A stretch of 50,503 bases of DNA from an uncultured Clostridia bacterium (GTDB lineage Bacteria > Bacillota > Clostridia > Christensenellales > Borkfalkiaceae), in contig CAJFGA010000004.1 of assembly GCA_904374385.1 (NCBI GenBank), positions 1 to 50,503 on the forward strand. The letters are read 5' to 3'. Made by a program: the position numbers and the translations under genes. Shown here one piece after another: positions 1 through 8,140 of this stretch. Numbering within the stretch: the first letter of the stretch is position 1; each line of letters opens with the position of its first letter. A model generated the notes under the pieces. That model saw only the letters and a list, made by a program, of their open reading frames with translations. It was not told the origin of the DNA and searched no databases.

Positions 1-2
1 GT

Positions 3-36
3 AGCCCACTATACTTCGCAGGCGAAGTTGTGGGCT
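3..36 (+). other. oriT-like inverted repeat of the mobilizable element
   Basis: An interrupted hairpin: AGCCCAC (3-9) pairs with GTGGGCT (30-36), and inside it ACTTCGC (13-19) pairs with GCGAAGT (22-28). It lies about 100 bp upstream of a MobV relaxase. MobV origins of transfer typically carry a hairpin built on TATACTT followed by a TGTG-containing nick region. Here TATACTT opens the inner arm and TTGTGGGC follows it, which fits. The nick site is not proven, and the window starts here, so the left context is unseen. Confidence 0.5.
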
Positions 37-133
37 CTGCGAGGCTGTGAATCCACTAATAAAACAGTCGGCAGAGGAAATTCTACACACTTTGCTCAAC
101 GAGAAAAAAACAAATTTCAGGAGGGAAAACATC

Positions 134-1171
134 ATTTCATATTTAGTGTGCCATATGGAGAAATACCATAAACAAGACGTCGCTCCTATCGAAAAGGAAA
201 ACGAACGGGACGAAAAATACGAAGCGTCAAATCCGCAGATAGACAGTGAGCGGACGAGAAACAATTATCGCTTTACGCCATATTTCGGGAAAACTTATAC
301 GGAGTTCATAAACGGCAGAATTAAAGAGTTAGGCTTATCCCCGCGCAAAGACGCAGTTGTAATGAACTCGTTTGTATTAGGCTCGGATAAAACTTTTTTC
401 GACGGTTTAGCCAAGATAGAGCAGTATAACTTTTTCTCGGACTGTTACACATTTTTTGCGGAGCGTTACGGCGAAGAAAATATCATTGCGGCGGTAGTAC
501 ATAACGACGAAACGACATCGCATATGCACTTAAACCTGATGCCCGTAACAAAGGACGGCAGACTTTGCAGCAAGCAACTTTTTGACAAACCGCAATTACA
601 ACAACTACAAACGGATTTTTACGAAACCGTCGGAAAACGTTGGGGCTTACAGCGCGGTAAAGAAGGCAGTCAGAAAAAGCACCTTTCCACCGCAGAATTT
701 AAGGCAAAAAAGATAATCGAACAAGCGGAAGCCATACGGGAAGAAAATCAGGTTTATGCGGACGCTTTAACCGAGGCAAAGAGCGGAGAAATTCCACGGA
801 AACGCGGAAAGTTACAAGAGCAAGTAATCGCTTTAACGGCAGATAACAACGACCTTTCAAAGCGGCTTACAAAGGCTATGAACGAAACGCTCGAATACGT
901 CCGAAAAGCAGAAACTCTGCAAAAGGAAAAGGATAACAATTCCCACTATACAAACGTCGGCAAAGAACTTGCAAGGACAAATCCGACGGAATATCGACGT
1001 ATAGTCCACGGGAAGCCGAAAACAATCGGAAGTTTTTTCGATTCCGTTCTTTCGCTCTTTACTCCCGACGTCGTTCGGCAAGTTCCGCGATTGCAACAGA
1101 TAGAAGCGGAACTTGAAGAAGAACGCAAAAAGCAAGAAAAACTCAACAATAACGACAATTATAAGAAATAA
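134..1171 (+). CDS. MobV-family relaxase (Mob/Pre, TnpZ-like)
   Basis: Relaxase that would nick the transferred strand at oriT so that the element can be mobilized by a co-resident conjugation system. The opening SYLVCHMEKY is the usual MobV start after Met. The metal-binding HNDETTSHMH signature of the family follows about 125 residues in, and a long charged coiled-coil tail ends the protein (about 345 aa). The start is odd. AGGAGG (119-124) is followed nine bases later by ATT at the position where homologues have ATG. The next in-frame ATG (155) would remove the conserved first strand, and an upstream GTG (47) lacks a ribosome-binding site and adds unrelated residues. Either ATT is used or the gene has lost its start. 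The family call is firm; expression is uncertain. Confidence 0.85.
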   Translation: MSYLVCHMEKYHKQDVAPIEKENERDEKYEASNPQIDSERTRNNYRFTPYFGKTYTEFINGRIKELGLSPRKDAVVMNSFVLGSDKTFFDGLAKIEQYNFFSDCYTFFAERYGEENIIAAVVHNDETTSHMHLNLMPVTKDGRLCSKQLFDKPQLQQLQTDFYETVGKRWGLQRGKEGSQKKHLSTAEFKAKKIIEQAEAIREENQVYADALTEAKSGEIPRKRGKLQEQVIALTADNNDLSKRLTKAMNETLEYVRKAETLQKEKDNNSHYTNVGKELARTNPTEYRRIVHGKPKTIGSFFDSVLSLFTPDVVRQVPRLQQIEAELEEERKKQEKLNNNDNYKK

Positions 1172-1204
1172 AGGGATATTTTCTGCCCCGTTCACAAAAA
1201 GAGC

Positions 1205-1252
1205 TTGACTTCTGAGAGTAAAATCGTTATAATATGTATCAATACGATTTTA
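1205..1252 (+). promoter_or_regulatory. Promoter with overlapping inverted-repeat operator
   Basis: TTGACT (1205-1210), a 17-nt spacer and TATAAT (1228-1233) form a near-consensus vegetative promoter. A perfect 9-bp inverted repeat, TAAAATCGT (1219-1227) and ACGATTTTA (1244-1252), straddles the -10 box, so a bound repressor would block RNA polymerase. The gene directly downstream encodes a putative ribbon-helix-helix protein, which makes autoregulation a reasonable inference. Confidence 0.6.
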
Positions 1253-1273
1253 TATTTTCGGAGGTTTAACTTA

Positions 1274-1498
1274 ATGGAACGGAAAGAAGATACTCCCGTG
1301 CGTAAAACGCGCAGGAAGTACGAAGAAAAGAATAAAGAAAAGAGAAAGCAAGCGAGCGGCAATTTCGGAACGATGATACCGAGAGCCTTATATGATGAGA
1401 TAAACGCATTTCTCGAAGAAAACGGGATTACAAAAGTCCGGTTGATAAAAGAAGGCTACGAAGCCTTGAAAAATATGAAAAAGGACGGCAAATTGTAA
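1274..1498 (+). CDS. Small ribbon-helix-helix-like protein
   Basis: A 74-residue, very basic protein. The first 30 residues are Lys/Arg-rich. The rest (NFGTMIPRALYDEINAFL, then ENGITKVRLIKEGYEAL) looks like a short beta-strand plus two helices, as in MetJ/Arc or CopG-type DNA-binding proteins. GGAGG (1260-1264) sits nine bases before the ATG. It lies between the relaxase and recombinase genes, under its own promoter with an inverted repeat over the -10 box. A role as element repressor or partition-type regulator is inferred from fold resemblance only; it could also be a relaxase accessory protein. Confidence 0.55.
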   Translation: MERKEDTPVRKTRRKYEEKNKEKRKQASGNFGTMIPRALYDEINAFLEENGITKVRLIKEGYEALKNMKKDGKL

Positions 1499-1557
1499 AA
1501 CTGCCGCCCATTCCTGCCGTTTTGCGTAAATAAATCATTGATAAGGAGATTATATTT

Positions 1558-1845
1558 ACGGAAAACACGGCTAAAAACATAAAGCAAAACACAAAACCAA
1601 AAGCAAGTATATTTACCGTTTATAAGAAGGAACCAAACGGTGAATACACGCGAACCCGCGAAAGAGTTCTCGGCAATACGGTTTATACCATTATTTCTCA
1701 CGAAAAACAGAACGTCGGCGTTACGGCGTTCGATATTACGAAAACGTTGATAGAACGAAATATAGACGAGGCGTTAAAACCCGCCGTTCATATCACGGAT
1801 CGGTTATCGTTTGAAAGTTGCAATTCGGGAGGTAATAAACAATGA
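1558..1845 (+). CDS. Small TnpW-like element protein with non-ATG start
   Basis: An uninterrupted 95-codon frame that ends in TGA inside the ATGA that opens the recombinase gene, the usual sign of translational coupling. AAGGAG (1543-1548) is followed after nine bases by ACG (1558), exactly where ATG would be expected; no ATG or GTG lies near it, and the only in-frame TTG is more than 60 codons in. The product is basic at the N-terminus and has a central RVLGNTVYTIISHE segment reminiscent of small TnpW-type proteins encoded beside TnpX-like recombinases in Clostridia. That family assignment is a resemblance, not a search result. ATG-to-ACG is a single transition, so this may be a recently lost start or genuine ACG initiation. 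Confidence 0.5.
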   Translation, partial: TENTAKNIKQNTKPKASIFTVYKKEPNGEYTRTRERVLGNTVYTIISHEKQNVGVTAFDITKTLIERNIDEALKPAVHITDRLSFESCNSGGNKQ

Positions 1846-3515
1846 ATTTGCAACCGACAATTAAAAATAGAAAGATAAAAAGCACAGAAGAACAATGGAC
1901 AGCCTGCTATTGCAGACTTTCCTGCGACGACGATTTAGACGGCGACAGCAACAGTATCCGCAATCAGAAAATGTTACTGCAAAAGTATGCGGACGAAAAT
2001 CATTTGCGGAACGTAAGATTTTACGTTGACGACGGCTTTTCGGGAAGTAACTTTGAAAGACCTGACTTCAAACGGATGATGTCCGACGTTGAAGACGGTA
2101 AAATTTCTACGGTAGTCGTAAAAGATATGTCCCGTTTCGGAAGAGATCATATTCTTGTGGGATATTACACGAAATATTATCTTGCCGAAGCCGACGTAAG
2201 ATTTATCGCCATTTACGACCAAGTGGACAGCGAGAAAAATCCCGATGACGATATTACCCCGTTCAAGAACATTCTGAACGAGATGTACGCGAAGGACTGC
2301 AGTAAGAAAATCAAAGCGGTTTTCAAAGCCAAAGGCAACGCAGGAAAACATCTTGCAAGTATTCCACCGCTCGGATATAAGAAAGATCCCGAAAACAAGG
2401 AAAAATGGATTATAGACGAAAAGGGTGCTGAAATCGTAAGAGAAATTTTCAAGTTGTGCGTTCAGGGCTTTGGTCCGACGCAGATTGCAAGAATACTTAC
2501 CGAAAGAGGCATAGACACTCCTGTCGTTTATCTTCATAAAAACGGACTGCCGACGGCATTAAAAGTCAGAGAAGATTCGGAAGTTTGGAATCCAAGAAGT
2601 GTCGCGGATATTCTTGAAAATTTGGAATATACGGGATGCACCGTCAATTTCAAGTCGTATAAAAAGTCGTACAAGTCGAAAAAACGCATTAACTTGCCGA
2701 AAGAAGACTGGGCAATCTTTGAAAACACGCAGGAAGCAATCATCGACAAGCAGACTTTTGAAACCGTTCAGAAAATTCGTCAGGCAAAACGCAGACCTAC
2801 CGATATGGGCGAAATGAGTCCTCTTTCGGGACTGATTTACTGTGCCGATTGCGGACAGAAAATGTATCTTTGCCGTTGCACGACGATGAAACAAAAAGAA
2901 TACTTCAACTGTTCGACTTATCGTAAAAAGAAGAAAAAATATTGCACTTCTCATCAGATAACGGTCGAAGCGTTGACTGTTCTAATTCAGGACGATTTGC
3001 GACGAACAATTTATTTTGCACAACAGCAAAGAGAAATGTTTTTGCAGACGTTACGGAAAAACGCCGCAACGAGAACGGAAAAAGAACTGAAAGAGTATTC
3101 AAAGGAAATTAAAACTTCGGAAGAACGAATCGAAAGGCTGGATAAAATCATCGAAAGTCTCTACGAAGATAAAGTCGAAGGTAAGATTTCCGAAGAACGA
3201 TACTTAAAAATGAGCGACACATACGAAACCGAGCAAGCAGGTTTGAAAGGACGAGTTAAAACGTTGAAGTCGGAAATTGCGAAAGCGAAAGAAGACGACG
3301 ATAAAATTCTCGATTTTATGATGCTTATTTACAAGTATAACAGTTTTGAAGAACTCACGCCCGAAATACTGCGCGCGTTCATCGAAAAGGTCGTTGTTCA
3401 CGAAAAGACGAAAGTCGACGGACATTACAGACAAACGGTAGAAATCTTCTATAATTTCGTCGGAGCGATCGACCGACCGATATGGGGCGACGAACTCTCT
3501 GACGATGATGATTGA
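1842..3515 (+). CDS. Large serine recombinase (TnpX-like)
   Basis: Site-specific recombinase expected to excise and integrate the element. It is 557 residues, the usual length. The resolvase N-terminal domain has the catalytic serine in CYCRLS (Ser27) and the arginine-rich SRFGRD motif. A recombinase domain follows, then a zinc ribbon (Cys334, Cys337, Cys357, Cys368), a coiled coil at about 395-480 and a C-terminal segment typical of TnpX-type enzymes. GGGAGG lies nine bases before the ATG. The gene sits at the right end of the element, as recombinases of this class commonly do. With the MobV relaxase it points to a Tn4451/Tn4453-type mobilizable transposon. Confidence 0.92.
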   Translation: MNLQPTIKNRKIKSTEEQWTACYCRLSCDDDLDGDSNSIRNQKMLLQKYADENHLRNVRFYVDDGFSGSNFERPDFKRMMSDVEDGKISTVVVKDMSRFGRDHILVGYYTKYYLAEADVRFIAIYDQVDSEKNPDDDITPFKNILNEMYAKDCSKKIKAVFKAKGNAGKHLASIPPLGYKKDPENKEKWIIDEKGAEIVREIFKLCVQGFGPTQIARILTERGIDTPVVYLHKNGLPTALKVREDSEVWNPRSVADILENLEYTGCTVNFKSYKKSYKSKKRINLPKEDWAIFENTQEAIIDKQTFETVQKIRQAKRRPTDMGEMSPLSGLIYCADCGQKMYLCRCTTMKQKEYFNCSTYRKKKKKYCTSHQITVEALTVLIQDDLRRTIYFAQQQREMFLQTLRKNAATRTEKELKEYSKEIKTSEERIERLDKIIESLYEDKVEGKISEERYLKMSDTYETEQAGLKGRVKTLKSEIAKAKEDDDKILDFMMLIYKYNSFEELTPEILRAFIEKVVVHEKTKVDGHYRQTVEIFYNFVGAIDRPIWGDELSDDDD

Positions 3516-3536
3516 AACCGACAAACAGCAAGAGAA

Positions 3537-3626
3537 AAGGCGTGGCATCACGCCACGCCTAACTCTGAACCTTGCGCCTTTACCTGAAATTCCCTATGGG
3601 AACTGCGGTAATCAGGTGCTTTTTTT
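3537..3626 (+). terminator. Hairpins closing the mobile element
   Basis: A perfect 9-bp hairpin, AGGCGTGGC (3537-3545) with GCCACGCCT (3551-3559), is followed by a second structure (ACCTGA/TCAGGT enclosing TTCCC/GGGAA, about 3583-3617) and a run of seven T (about 3620-3626). The second is a good intrinsic terminator for the recombinase gene. The right junction of the element probably lies close by, since base composition rises to the chromosomal level after about 3600, but no attachment repeat could be defined with one end only. Confidence 0.6.
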
Positions 3627-3693
3627 ATTTCATGTTCGAAATTTTGAGCGCAACATTCGGTAACGCTTGCGTCACGCCTGCGCCGTTCGTTTT

Positions 3694-4152
3694 TCAAGGC
3701 TCCAGTTTGAGCGGCCCATAAAAATAGCTTGCCGTCGCGCCGCCGTCGATGAGGAAATCCGCACCCGTGATGAACGCACCCCGCTCCGACATCAATAGTT
3801 CGGCGACATTTGCGACTTCGTCCGCCGTACCCGGACGGCCGGCCGGACATTTTGCAAACATATTTTTATAAAAGCTGCCGCGGATGCCGTTAAATTCGTC
3901 TACCGCGATGCTTTCGGGCAGCGATTTGAGGGCCGGCCGCGCATGGGCGCGCAGCTCCTCTTGCGCCTCGCCGATACAGGCGTAATAGTCCTTTGGGTAT
4001 TCTTTGGCCGTTTCCAGCGCGAACAAATCGCCCCCGACCGCCCTTTGGATCATTGCAGCGGCAACTTCCGTATTGCCCTCGGCGAGATTTTTGATCGTTC
4101 CGTTCCAATAATTTTCGCCTCTGCGCGAATAATAGACGATAAGATTTGCCAT
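3694..4152 (-). CDS. Flavodoxin/short-chain dehydrogenase chimera
   Basis: A 152-residue protein whose halves belong to different families. Residues 1 to about 88 match the start of a flavodoxin (LIVYYSRRGENYW, then GNTEVAAAMIQ and ARPALKSLPE) but stop just before the usual second flavin-binding region. From about residue 89 the sequence is the C-terminal tail of a short-chain dehydrogenase (GRPGTADEVANVAELL, FITGADFLIDGG). No catalytic Tyr-x3-Lys remains. It has a good ribosome-binding site (GGAGG, eight bases before ATG) and its own promoter, so it is probably transcribed. The simplest origin is an in-frame deletion that joined two adjacent oxidoreductase genes. It is unlikely to bind FMN or NAD(P) normally. 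Confidence 0.8.
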   Translation of the reverse strand: MANLIVYYSRRGENYWNGTIKNLAEGNTEVAAAMIQRAVGGDLFALETAKEYPKDYYACIGEAQEELRAHARPALKSLPESIAVDEFNGIRGSFYKNMFAKCPAGRPGTADEVANVAELLMSERGAFITGADFLIDGGATASYFYGPLKLEP

Positions 4153-4178
4153 CGATGCAACCTCCTTTTTCCGCGCTA

Positions 4179-4207
4179 ATTATAGCACTCGCAGAGCAAA
4201 GAATCAA
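4179..4207 (-). promoter_or_regulatory. Promoter of the chimeric oxidoreductase gene
   Basis: On the minus strand TTGATT (4207-4202), a 17-nt spacer and TATAAT (4184-4179). The transcript would have a leader of about 20 nt containing GGAGG. Confidence 0.6.
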
Positions 4208-4243
4208 TCTGCATTTTCGGCCCTTTACATAAGAAAAACTTAT

Positions 4244-4273
4244 AGAGCCGCCCTGCGTCTGCAGGGCGGCTCT
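4244..4273 (-). terminator. Intrinsic terminator of the lysR gene
   Basis: A perfect 13-bp stem (AGAGCCGCCCTGC, 4244-4256, with its complement 4261-4273) and a 4-nt loop, three bases before the end of the regulator gene. On the minus strand it is followed by a T-rich stretch (ATAAGTTTTTCTT). Confidence 0.8.
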
Positions 4274-4275
4274 GA

Positions 4276-5172
4276 TCATGATTCCTTTTTTGCAAATTCT
4301 TTGCGCAATATGGAGGCAAATTCTTCGATATAATAATTGGCCCTCTTTTTTTGCCAAAACGCGCAATATGTCCGCACAATGGGGCTGCCGTCCGCGCGGC
4401 GCACTTCCTTTCGCACGAGCGGCGGCTGTGTTTGCGCATTGGCGCTTTCAACCGGCATATATCCCCTGCCGCTCATCGCCAAAAGGCGCGCTTCGTCTTG
4501 ACCGGCTGCAAACAGAAATTCTCTGCCGATCCCCAACGTATGTCCGTAAAAATTTTTCTCTGTATTTTCCTCTTCCTTTTCCGCCACTAAAATGCAGGGG
4601 TATTTTTCCAACTTGTCCGCCGTAACGAACGCCCCGCCCTCTGCCAAGGGATGAGCGGGCGACATATCGATGTACGCCGGGCTCTGTGCGAGAATATAAT
4701 TTTCATATTCATCGGAGAAGGCGCGGCGCTGATCGCTCATCAACAGGCTCGCCCTGCCCTCCCGCAGGGCGTCATATAAACTTTCGTGCGAACCCTTAAA
4801 GACGTTGACGATGACTTCCGGATAAAGGCGGGAAAACTCGACGACGGCATTCTGTAAGGCAAGCCCGTGATACCCTGCCAGATAGCCGATGTCCAATTTC
4901 AGTTCGCTGTCTGACCCAATCCGCACCGTTTCGGCGCGCATCTCCTCTACATTCGCCAAAATCACCCTGCTCTTTGCGTAAAAATATTCGCCCGCCGGCG
5001 TAAGTTTACACTTTCTGCCCTCGCGCGCCATCAGTTTTACCCCCAGTTCGGCCTCCAGCGCGGCGATCTGCTGCGAGATCGCCGACTGCGAGATATAGCA
5101 TCGCTCGGCTGCTTCGGTAAAGCTGCCGCAATCGACGATGGCAACAAAGTACTTCATTTGACGAAACAGCAT
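4276..5172 (-). CDS. LysR-family transcriptional regulator
   Basis: A 298-residue DNA-binding regulator of usual LysR length. The N-terminal winged helix-turn-helix (residues 1-60) contains the standard FTEAAERCYISQSAISQQI helix pair, followed by a linker helix and a periplasmic-binding-protein-like effector domain. The start was placed at the ATG preceded by GGAGGGAGAGGC; the upstream in-frame codons merely read through this ribosome-binding site. It stands upstream of, and on the same strand as, the flavodoxin/SDR chimera. LysR proteins of this type often control neighbouring flavodoxin or reductase genes, so its original target may be the gene pair that collapsed into the chimera. The effector is unknown. 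Confidence 0.9.
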   Translation of the reverse strand: MLFRQMKYFVAIVDCGSFTEAAERCYISQSAISQQIAALEAELGVKLMAREGRKCKLTPAGEYFYAKSRVILANVEEMRAETVRIGSDSELKLDIGYLAGYHGLALQNAVVEFSRLYPEVIVNVFKGSHESLYDALREGRASLLMSDQRRAFSDEYENYILAQSPAYIDMSPAHPLAEGGAFVTADKLEKYPCILVAEKEEENTEKNFYGHTLGIGREFLFAAGQDEARLLAMSGRGYMPVESANAQTQPPLVRKEVRRADGSPIVRTYCAFWQKKRANYYIEEFASILRKEFAKKES

Positions 5173-5242
5173 GCCTCTCCCTCCGATTATCCGCAATACA
5201 GGCTCAAACCTTTTTTCATAATATTTTCCCCCTTTTTTTTAT

Positions 5243-5506
5243 TCATTCTATTATTTCTATAATAATGTCATCTATGCGAGCTTTTGCATAAAACGAGTCT
5301 CCGTCACCGATGTTGTGACTAAGCGCATTGATGTATAAATCGAATTTATAAATTCCTACATCCGTAAAAGTTCGATTGGTTTCTGCACCTTCTACAATTT
5401 CTACATTACCTGCATACCCATCAACAGACAACGTAGCAATCAAAAGTTCTGGACGGTCAGGGACATATGCCTTAAATATTTGGGCTTTTGTCGATCGCCG
5501 TTGTAC
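5243..5506 (-). pseudogene. Fragment of an unrecognised beta-rich protein
   Basis: An open frame of 87 codons that begins right after a stop and has no ATG or GTG; the only in-frame start candidate, TTG at 5443, lacks a ribosome-binding site. The predicted product alternates polar and hydrophobic residues and ends IDDIIIEIIE. A short GTG-initiated frame just upstream, behind a plausible promoter (TTTACT-N17-TATACT), ends after 16 codons in another frame, consistent with a frameshift. The stretch is more AT-rich than its neighbours. I do not recognise the family. A decayed gene 3' end is the best reading. Confidence 0.3.
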
Positions 5507-5949
5507 TTATACTTTGATTCACTTTACCGAAGCTATTTATAGTATAGCCGATTTTGCCGAACAAGTAAATCGTTTGCCGCCAGGCAAGGATATTCTTCCG
5601 CTTTTTTATCATAAATAATGTCGCAGATTTTCTTTTACCTTCCCCGTCGGGAAAACGCTTTTAGCTTTTCTTTTGCCTTCCCCCGTCGGGGGAAGGGGGC
5701 CCGCTTGCGGTGGATGAGGGGGGTATACTACCCCTCTTTCTCCCCTCATCAGCCACCTTCGGCGACAGTTTCCCCCCAAAGGGAAGCCGTTTTTTGTTTG
5801 TATGGTTATATGCAGCGACTGCGTACCCTCTCCAAGGGGAAGCCTGTTTTGTTCGCTCGGACGCATACTGTGACAGCCCAAAGGAAAAACCTTTTTGTTT
5901 GCGCATCGGCTTTAGACTCCGCGACTATCGCGGGGCATTTATATAAAAA
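5507..5949. repeat. Gene-free region with dispersed palindromic repeats
   Basis: No convincing gene in this stretch. It carries several copies or half-copies of a C-rich palindrome: TTCCCCGTCGGGAA, CTTCCCCCGTCGGGGGAAG, GAGGGG/CCCCTC around TATAC, and CATCAGCCACCTTCGGCGACAG followed by CCCCCCAAAGGG. The same elements recur near 24.4, 30.6 and 35.8 kb. Frames seen across it are low-complexity and are not supported as genes. Confidence 0.7.
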
Positions 5950-5972
5950 TGCGCCCGGCTGAGCCGGGCGCA
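5950..5972 (-). terminator. Intrinsic terminator of the rhamnosidase gene
   Basis: TGCGCCCGGCT (5950-5960) and AGCCGGGCGCA (5962-5972) pair almost without a loop. On the minus strand the stem is followed by TTTTTATATAAA. It lies five bases after the stop codon. Confidence 0.8.
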
Positions 5973-5977
5973 CGCGG

Positions 5978-8140
5978 TTATTTTTGCAATGACGGGCGTT
6001 CGTAAGCATATTTGCCGCCCTTAACGGCAAACGGCCGCTCATTCGGCAAAGCGATCTGTGCCGTGACGCCCTGCGGGATTTCCGCAAAATAGAGCGTTTT
6101 GCCGTCCTTTTGCTGGTATCCGGCGACAATTTTTCCGTACACACTGTCGTACTCCGCGCGCACGCGGCCCAAACCTTCGCAGGGATGCGGGGCATATTTG
6201 ACCTGTTTGAATCCGGGCGCCTTCGCCTCTAACCCCGCAATACGGCGATAGACAAACTCCAATACCGAACCGTAGGCATAGTGGTTGTAGCTGTTCATGC
6301 CGTCCGGATTGGGCGTGCCGTCTGGCAATAGAGAGTTCCACCTTTCCCAAACGGTCGTAGCGCCCATATCCACTTCATACAGCCAACCGGGATAATCGCC
6401 GTTGAGCAGCACGCGGCACGCCGTTTCAAAATACCCGTTATCGGCGAGCGCATACAGCAAAAAGGGAGTACCGATAAAGCCCGTCGTTACATGAAAGTCA
6501 TGCTTTTTTACGTTCTGATCGAGCGCCGCCGCGAGGCCCGCGCGGTGCGCTTCGGGAATGATGCCGAAATGCAGCGCGAGCACTTGCGCCGTGACCGTAT
6601 CTAAGGCGAGCCTGCCGTTGGGCGTGATATATTCGGCGCGTATTTTTTTCAGCAGCTCTCTGCGCTTGGCGGCATATTCCTTTGCCGACTCCTTTTCGCC
6701 GAGCAGTTTTGCCGTATTTTCCGCGATATGCAGGGTATTCAGGTGCAGTACATTGGTCAAATAATAGACGTCCGTCCTGCCGACCGGGTCTTCCTTCATC
6801 AAAATTTCCCGATCGAGCGCGAGCCAGTCTCCGTATTCGTGCCCCTTGGCGACCAACCCGCCGACCATGGCCTGCTCGCGCGCGGCGATAAACTTTTTCA
6901 TCGCGGAGAAATTTTCGGACAGGAAAGACAGATCGCCGTACATCTCATACAGCGTCCAAGGAACCATCGTGACCGCATCGCACCACATGGCGTCGGTATC
7001 TTTCCAACCCAATACGTCGGGCACAACGTGCGGTATTTTTCCCGTTTCCGACTGATCGTTGCGGACGTCGGCAAGCCATTTTTTTAAAATTCGGCGCACA
7101 TCGTATTGATACGCCGCCGTGCGGCAGAACGCGTTGATGTCGCCCGTCCAGCCCAGCCGCTCGTCCCTTTGAGGGCAGTCGGTGGGAATATCCACAAAGT
7201 TTCCGCGCTGGCCCCAAACGACATTTTCGATCAGGCGGTTGAAGCGCGCGTTGTCCGTTTCGAGTTTGCCCGTACGGGGCATATCGGTATGCCGCACCAG
7301 CGCCGTCACGCTCGCAGCGGGCAGTTCGGCGCCCTCCATCTTCATATAGCGGAACCCGTGAAAGGTGAACTCGGGCGAAAGGGTATGTGCCCCCTGCACG
7401 GTGAACCGATCTGTCGCCTTAGCGCTGCGCAGATTTTCCGTATAAAAATTCCCCTTGACCAAAATTTCGGCAAATTGCAGCGTGATGGTGCCGGCAAACC
7501 CTTCGGGCGTCTTGATTTCGGCAACGCCCGCAATATTTTGTCCGAAATCGTATACGAGTTCGCCCTTGGGCGTGCGGATGACCTCGCGGACGGACAGCCG
7601 CTCCGTCGTGCGGACGGGCTGACAGATCTGCTCCGTCAAAACTGTTTTATCAAATTCGACTTCGCAGGGCGTAAGGCGCGCGCAATCCGCCGTGAGATCC
7701 TGCGTTTCTCCGTCATAAATGCTCGAAAAGCGGATAAAACTTTCCTTCGCCTGCCAGTTTTCATCCGTCACGGCGACCGTTTCGCCGTCTGCGATTAGTT
7801 CCGCGCATACTGCGCTCTTTTTTCCATAAAGCCCCTTTTTGCCCTGCCAGGTCAGCCCGCCGCAATACCAGCCCTCGCCGACCGTCAATTGCAGCACGTT
7901 TTCGCCCTCTCGCAAGAGCTCTGTGACATCATATGTCTGTACCTGCAACATCTTGTTGTAGGAAGTCCACCCGGGCGCCAAATAGGCGTCGCCCACGCGC
8001 ATGCCGTTGATCCGAGCAAAATAGACGCCCAACGCCGTCGCGCGGAGGGTCGCCGTTTGCGCCTTGCCGGCGAAAAACTTTTTTTCGAGCACGAAAACGT
8101 TCGCCTCTTCCTTTACGCCGATCCATTTTCCGTTTAACAT
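5978..8140 (-). CDS. Alpha-L-rhamnosidase, family GH78
   Basis: Hydrolyses terminal alpha-L-rhamnose from plant or bacterial glycans and glycosides. The 720 residues show the GH78 order: beta-sandwich N-terminal modules (about 1-270), the (alpha/alpha)6 catalytic barrel (about 285-620) and a C-terminal beta-sandwich. The catalytic-acid motif DCPQRDERLGWTGD is at 321-334 and the second carboxylate is in TTVWERW (Glu599). No signal peptide is visible, so it should act in the cytoplasm on imported rhamnosides. It is monocistronic, with a strong terminator, and is divergent from an AraC regulator that probably controls it. The family is secure; the substrate is not determined. Confidence 0.95.
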   Translation of the reverse strand: MLNGKWIGVKEEANVFVLEKKFFAGKAQTATLRATALGVYFARINGMRVGDAYLAPGWTSYNKMLQVQTYDVTELLREGENVLQLTVGEGWYCGGLTWQGKKGLYGKKSAVCAELIADGETVAVTDENWQAKESFIRFSSIYDGETQDLTADCARLTPCEVEFDKTVLTEQICQPVRTTERLSVREVIRTPKGELVYDFGQNIAGVAEIKTPEGFAGTITLQFAEILVKGNFYTENLRSAKATDRFTVQGAHTLSPEFTFHGFRYMKMEGAELPAASVTALVRHTDMPRTGKLETDNARFNRLIENVVWGQRGNFVDIPTDCPQRDERLGWTGDINAFCRTAAYQYDVRRILKKWLADVRNDQSETGKIPHVVPDVLGWKDTDAMWCDAVTMVPWTLYEMYGDLSFLSENFSAMKKFIAAREQAMVGGLVAKGHEYGDWLALDREILMKEDPVGRTDVYYLTNVLHLNTLHIAENTAKLLGEKESAKEYAAKRRELLKKIRAEYITPNGRLALDTVTAQVLALHFGIIPEAHRAGLAAALDQNVKKHDFHVTTGFIGTPFLLYALADNGYFETACRVLLNGDYPGWLYEVDMGATTVWERWNSLLPDGTPNPDGMNSYNHYAYGSVLEFVYRRIAGLEAKAPGFKQVKYAPHPCEGLGRVRAEYDSVYGKIVAGYQQKDGKTLYFAEIPQGVTAQIALPNERPFAVKGGKYAYERPSLQK

